Source of the DNA: Vreelandella massiliensis
GTDB taxonomy: Bacteria; Pseudomonadota; Gammaproteobacteria; Pseudomonadales; Halomonadaceae
Assembly (NCBI RefSeq): GCF_900155385.1
Contig: NZ_LT699744.1
Span: 1 to 34,769, forward strand
DNA length: 34,769 nt
Direction: 5' to 3'
The notes beneath the pieces are model-generated. The model was not told the DNA's origin. It was given only the letters and a program-made list of their open reading frames with translations, and did no database searches. The position numbers and the translations under genes are program-made. Shown here piece by piece: positions 32,459 to 34,769 of this stretch. Positions within the stretch are counted from its first letter, which is position 1; each line of letters begins with the position of its first letter.

Positions 32459-32815
32459 TCAGCCAACAGACTGAAAATTCAGTGCTTTATGCGGTTGCAT
32501 CGCTTTCAGGTCGTAGCCATCCAGCAGCCAGTTAAGTTCCTGGCCACTCAGTGTCACCGAGTCCCCATCCAGGTGGGTTGGCCATTTAAAACGTTCGCGT
32601 TCTAGGCGCTTGTACCACACCACAAAACCATTGCGCTCCCAGAACAGCAGTTTCACCTTGTCACGCTGCCGATTACCGAACACAAACAGCGCCTTATCGA
32701 ACGGATTCAACTCCATGGCTTCCTGAACCAATAAGGCCAGTCCGTCGATCTGCTTGCGCATATCCACCGGTTCGCGGCACAGATATACGTTCAAGTCGGT
32801 ACTGGGACGGATCAT
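32459..32815 (-). CDS. tnpB: IS66 accessory protein TnpB
   Basis: This is the 118-residue IS66 Orf2. It contains VYLCREPVDMRKQIDGLALLVQ, FVFGNRQRDKVKLLFWERNGF and WYKRLERERFKWP, all hallmarks of the family. Its ATG overlaps the tnpA stop (ATGA), which fixes the start at 32815 rather than further upstream. It is required for transposition of family members that carry it, but its biochemical role is unknown. Confidence 0.94.
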   Translation of the reverse strand: MIRPSTDLNVYLCREPVDMRKQIDGLALLVQEAMELNPFDKALFVFGNRQRDKVKLLFWERNGFVVWYKRLERERFKWPTHLDGDSVTLSGQELNWLLDGYDLKAMQPHKALNFQSVG

Positions 32816-33024
32816 GGCGCCACCGCCACTTCGACAAATCGCGCGGGACGATAGCGTGGTGGCACGGGCAACGCCTGGACCTTGAGCCGCCCTTCCCAGG
32901 CCAGCAGATCGGCTAACGTTAATCCCTGATGCGTGGCGTACTGGCTTAGCGGCATCTCCAGTACTGAGGCATGGTAAAGATGACCGAGCCAAAAGGCTTG
33001 TGTAGCGTTGAGTTCGCGACTCAT
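32812..33024 (-). CDS. tnpA: IS66 accessory protein TnpA
   Basis: This 70-residue protein, MSRELNATQAFWLGHLYHA..., is a short IS66 Orf1 with a helix-turn-helix-like segment (LSQYATHQGLTLADLLAWEGRL). The ATG at 33024 has GGGAGAG a few bases upstream and is preferred over an upstream in-frame codon at 33069. It is the first gene of the element's operon. Confidence 0.85.
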   Translation of the reverse strand: MSRELNATQAFWLGHLYHASVLEMPLSQYATHQGLTLADLLAWEGRLKVQALPVPPRYRPARFVEVAVAP

Positions 33025-33104
33025 GAGGCTCTCCCAAATAAAAGAGAGCCTCAGTGTGGTTGGCAACATTCAGCCTGAGAAGATGTGTTTAGTGGACCGT
33101 TTAC

Positions 33105-33228
33105 CTTTTATGTGTTATTGGTTTTTTTTCAAATACAGCGCCACAGCCCCCCTAAGGATTCGAGGCGGAGACGGTATCCACATGATCATAGCCACGGCTT
33201 GTAAGATGCTTCTCGCGCCAGCCATTAC
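33105..33228. other. Unassigned 124-bp segment between IS66 and IS1380
   Basis: No gene, repeat or recognisable fragment is visible here. It is not the continuation of the exonuclease cut at 30774. It probably belongs to whatever lay beyond a deletion adjacent to the IS66 element. Confidence 0.5.
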
Positions 33229-34769
33229 CCCGCCTCATTCATGAGGGTGCCGATTGAGCGTTTTGGAGCCATGGGTTGCCGGCTTCGGTTTTTCGCAGCC
33301 GTATCGATGGCGTGTTGACACACAGATTAATGCCCAAGTGTAGCGCTTATCTTCGTTGTCTATAACTTTCAGGCATTGATCCCGGCCATCAAGGTAGCCA
33401 TGTCCGCCGGCCCCCGTTGTGGCCGCCTTGTTCTTGCGTTAGTTATGAGTTTATCGCCGTATTAGCTCAGTGCGGTCAGCTTCGGCAGCCCCTTGAGCAA
33501 GGTGGGCCACCATTTTTCAGCGGCGTCACCGAGGTGAACGGTGATACGTCGAGCATGTAGCGAGAGGGTGGAAGCGACCTTGAGCACCTGCTCGCGCATC
33601 CGGCTCAGGCTCCAGCCTTGGCGAGTTTGTCGCACCAGAAGACAGCGCAGGCCATGCAGGACCTGGTAGGCGTAGAGGCTCAGCAGTAGACTCACTTCGT
33701 TACGAGCCATCACGTCTTGAACGGTGGAGGCGCCACGATCCGTCGAGGAGAGATGCACGTCGAGGGCTGATTTTACCTCGCCCATGTGCGCTTCGGCACT
33801 GCCGCGCTTACGGTAAAGCGCCAGGACTTTCTCTGGGGGCCAGTGGAACTTGCTGAGATTGGTGACCAGGAAGAAGGCATGCAGCAACAGATCATCGGGG
33901 CGTTCCTGCACCACCAGTACCACGCGCCGTGGTGACGACCAGGAGCCGGCTTGGTATTCCAGGTCATGACACCATTCACGAGGCTGTTCGGGTGGCCGGC
34001 CACGGGGTCGCTTGAGATAGGGCGCGGCTAGCTGCTGTAGACCTGTATGGCTGCGGAGCCGGCCCAAGTACTGAATGTCACGCGCTTCCAAGGCCTCCAG
34101 TGTCGCGTTGCCTGTGAAGCCAGCGTCAATGCGCACTCGCACCTGGGCGCCGGTGCTCTCGTTGAGTCGCCGTACCAGATGCGGGACCCAGGTGTCGGCA
34201 TTCTCGGCCGGGCCAGCATTGCCCTCCCGCAGCAAACCGCCCACCATGTCGCCGGTCTCTGCCAACGACGCGACTAGCGGTGAGTAGATGCGGGCACCGT
34301 AATGACCATGAAAGGCCGAGCCGCCCTGGTGACCGTGGACCTCAATCGGCAGGCCATCGATGTCCAGTGTCAGTTGATCCGGGCGTTTGCCCTTCTCCAG
34401 CGAGGTCAGACGCCAGACCACCAACCGCAGCAAACCTTCGTGTACGGCATCGATGTTGTCGCTACGTCCAAGGCACGTCAGCAGCCGCGACAGCGTGGCT
34501 TGGGACGGCCGGTCCTGCGTCAATGGCGTCATCCCGCGCGCATCGCTGCAGGCCAGTTGCCAGAGCGGGTCGTGGCGCAGCATGTCGGTATCGCTGAGAT
34601 CGATCCAGCCCATCGCACGCTGCAGCACGAGGGTGCGCAGCTGGTTGGCCAGCGAATGGCGGACGCGCAGCGGGTTACGTTGGTCGATCAGGTTTTCATC
34701 CAGTGCGTCTATGACACCGCTGCTGTCGAGAGCTTCACGCAGCAGCAAGGCGCCGCTATCGCTTGTGGT
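33229..34769 (-). mobile_element. IS1380-family element, copy 2, cut by window edge
   Basis: The element begins at 33229 with CCCGCCTCATTCATGAG, the same inverted repeat as copy 1, preceded by ATTAC, which may be the target duplication. Orientation is opposite to copy 1. The 230-bp noncoding 3' end and the last third of the transposase differ clearly from copy 1, while the rest is almost identical. Confidence 0.92.
33462..34769 (-). CDS. IS1380-family transposase, 5' end outside the window
   Basis: The frame enters from the right edge in phase (TTSDSGALLLREALDSS...) and lacks only about 24 N-terminal residues compared with the complete copy at 18274-19653. The DDE landmarks are present: LDIDGLPIEVHGHQ, RIDAGFTGNATLEALEAR and YRKRGSAEAHMGEVK. 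Residues shared up to RIDAGF are identical to copy 1. Beyond that point changes cluster (GNATLEALEARDIQ, QQLAAP, SSPRR, VLHGLRCLLVRQ, VASTLSLHARR). It is presumably functional. Confidence 0.92.
   Translation of the reverse strand, partial: TTSDSGALLLREALDSSGVIDALDENLIDQRNPLRVRHSLANQLRTLVLQRAMGWIDLSDTDMLRHDPLWQLACSDARGMTPLTQDRPSQATLSRLLTCLGRSDNIDAVHEGLLRLVVWRLTSLEKGKRPDQLTLDIDGLPIEVHGHQGGSAFHGHYGARIYSPLVASLAETGDMVGGLLREGNAGPAENADTWVPHLVRRLNESTGAQVRVRIDAGFTGNATLEALEARDIQYLGRLRSHTGLQQLAAPYLKRPRGRPPEQPREWCHDLEYQAGSWSSPRRVVLVVQERPDDLLLHAFFLVTNLSKFHWPPEKVLALYRKRGSAEAHMGEVKSALDVHLSSTDRGASTVQDVMARNEVSLLLSLYAYQVLHGLRCLLVRQTRQGWSLSRMREQVLKVASTLSLHARRITVHLGDAAEKWWPTLLKGLPKLTALS

Larger units (their letters stand above)
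30775..33104 (-). mobile_element. IS66-family element, 2330 bp, without matching target duplication
   Basis: The ends are inverted repeats: GTAAACGATCCACTAACCAC from 30775 and GTAAACGGTCCACTAAACAC reversed from 33104. It holds tnpA, tnpB and tnpC in the usual order, all intact. The family normally makes 8-bp target duplications, but the flanks are GAAGACCC (30767-30774) and CTTTTATG (33105-33112), so one side has been lost or rearranged after insertion. Confidence 0.92.

Noticed and set aside
19886..33228. CRISPR array
   Set aside because: No regularly spaced direct repeats are visible; the only repeated short motifs are the three dispersed operator sites and the hip palindromes.
18169..34769. 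Composite transposon formed by the two IS1380 copies
   Set aside because: Copy 1 has its own matching ATTAT duplication and splits a gene that is restored across it, so it inserted alone; the copies are also clearly diverged at their 3' ends.

Overview
The window reads as chromosomal DNA of a GC-rich gammaproteobacterium. The gene content (a CHASE2/CapC-like signalling operon, a PaoABC-type molybdoenzyme, a ComA-like gene, and IS3/IS66/IS1380 elements) resembles Halomonas and its relatives. That assignment is an inference from gene content, because no rRNA or other phylogenetic marker is present.

Left part (1-16.1 kb, core-like). A minus-strand operon with overlapping ends holds four genes: a CHASE2 protein built like a histidine kinase but without a phospho-acceptor His, a single-domain response regulator, a 1070-residue CapC/PgsC-like membrane protein, and an unrecognised membrane-anchored protein cut by the window edge. 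Divergent from it is an orthodox GAF-PAS-histidine kinase. Next comes a phosphosulfolactate synthase-like gene split by a complete IS3-family element; removing the element and one copy of its 4-bp target duplication restores a 275-codon frame. Between this gene and paoABC lies a strong small-RNA candidate: a good sigma70 promoter overlapping a Fur-box-like sequence, two hairpins and an intrinsic terminator. paoABC encodes a three-subunit molybdenum-FAD-FeS aldehyde oxidoreductase.

Right part (16.1-34.8 kb, accessory). It begins with the 3' part of a tRNA-Arg(CCU) gene, ending at the anticodon loop, next to a P4-type tyrosine recombinase; this looks like an island attachment junction. The integrase is fused in frame to a DEDDh 3'-5' exonuclease whose last motif was displaced by an IS1380-family insertion and can be recovered exactly on the other side. 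The island then carries a metallopeptidase-VWA protein and a MoxR AAA+ ATPase, a HipBA-like toxin-antitoxin pair with palindromic operators, a 651-residue leucine-rich-repeat-like protein of unknown function, an AAA ATPase with a PD-(D/E)XK nuclease domain, a WYL regulator, and the wreck of another AAA+ gene. A cassette of gamma-glutamylcyclotransferase and poly-gamma-glutamate hydrolase follows, then a second exonuclease truncated by an IS66 element, and an inverted, edge-cut second IS1380 copy.

The most notable observation is a 34-bp composite motif (TGCGAC/GTCGCA arms 7 bp apart, then 8 bp, then TTAAGCT) found three times: before the MoxR-VWA operon, before the LRR-like gene and before the AAA+ remnant, just after the WYL gene. 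It joins these genes into one probable WYL-controlled regulon, a candidate uncharacterised conflict or stress system of the MoxR-VWA type.
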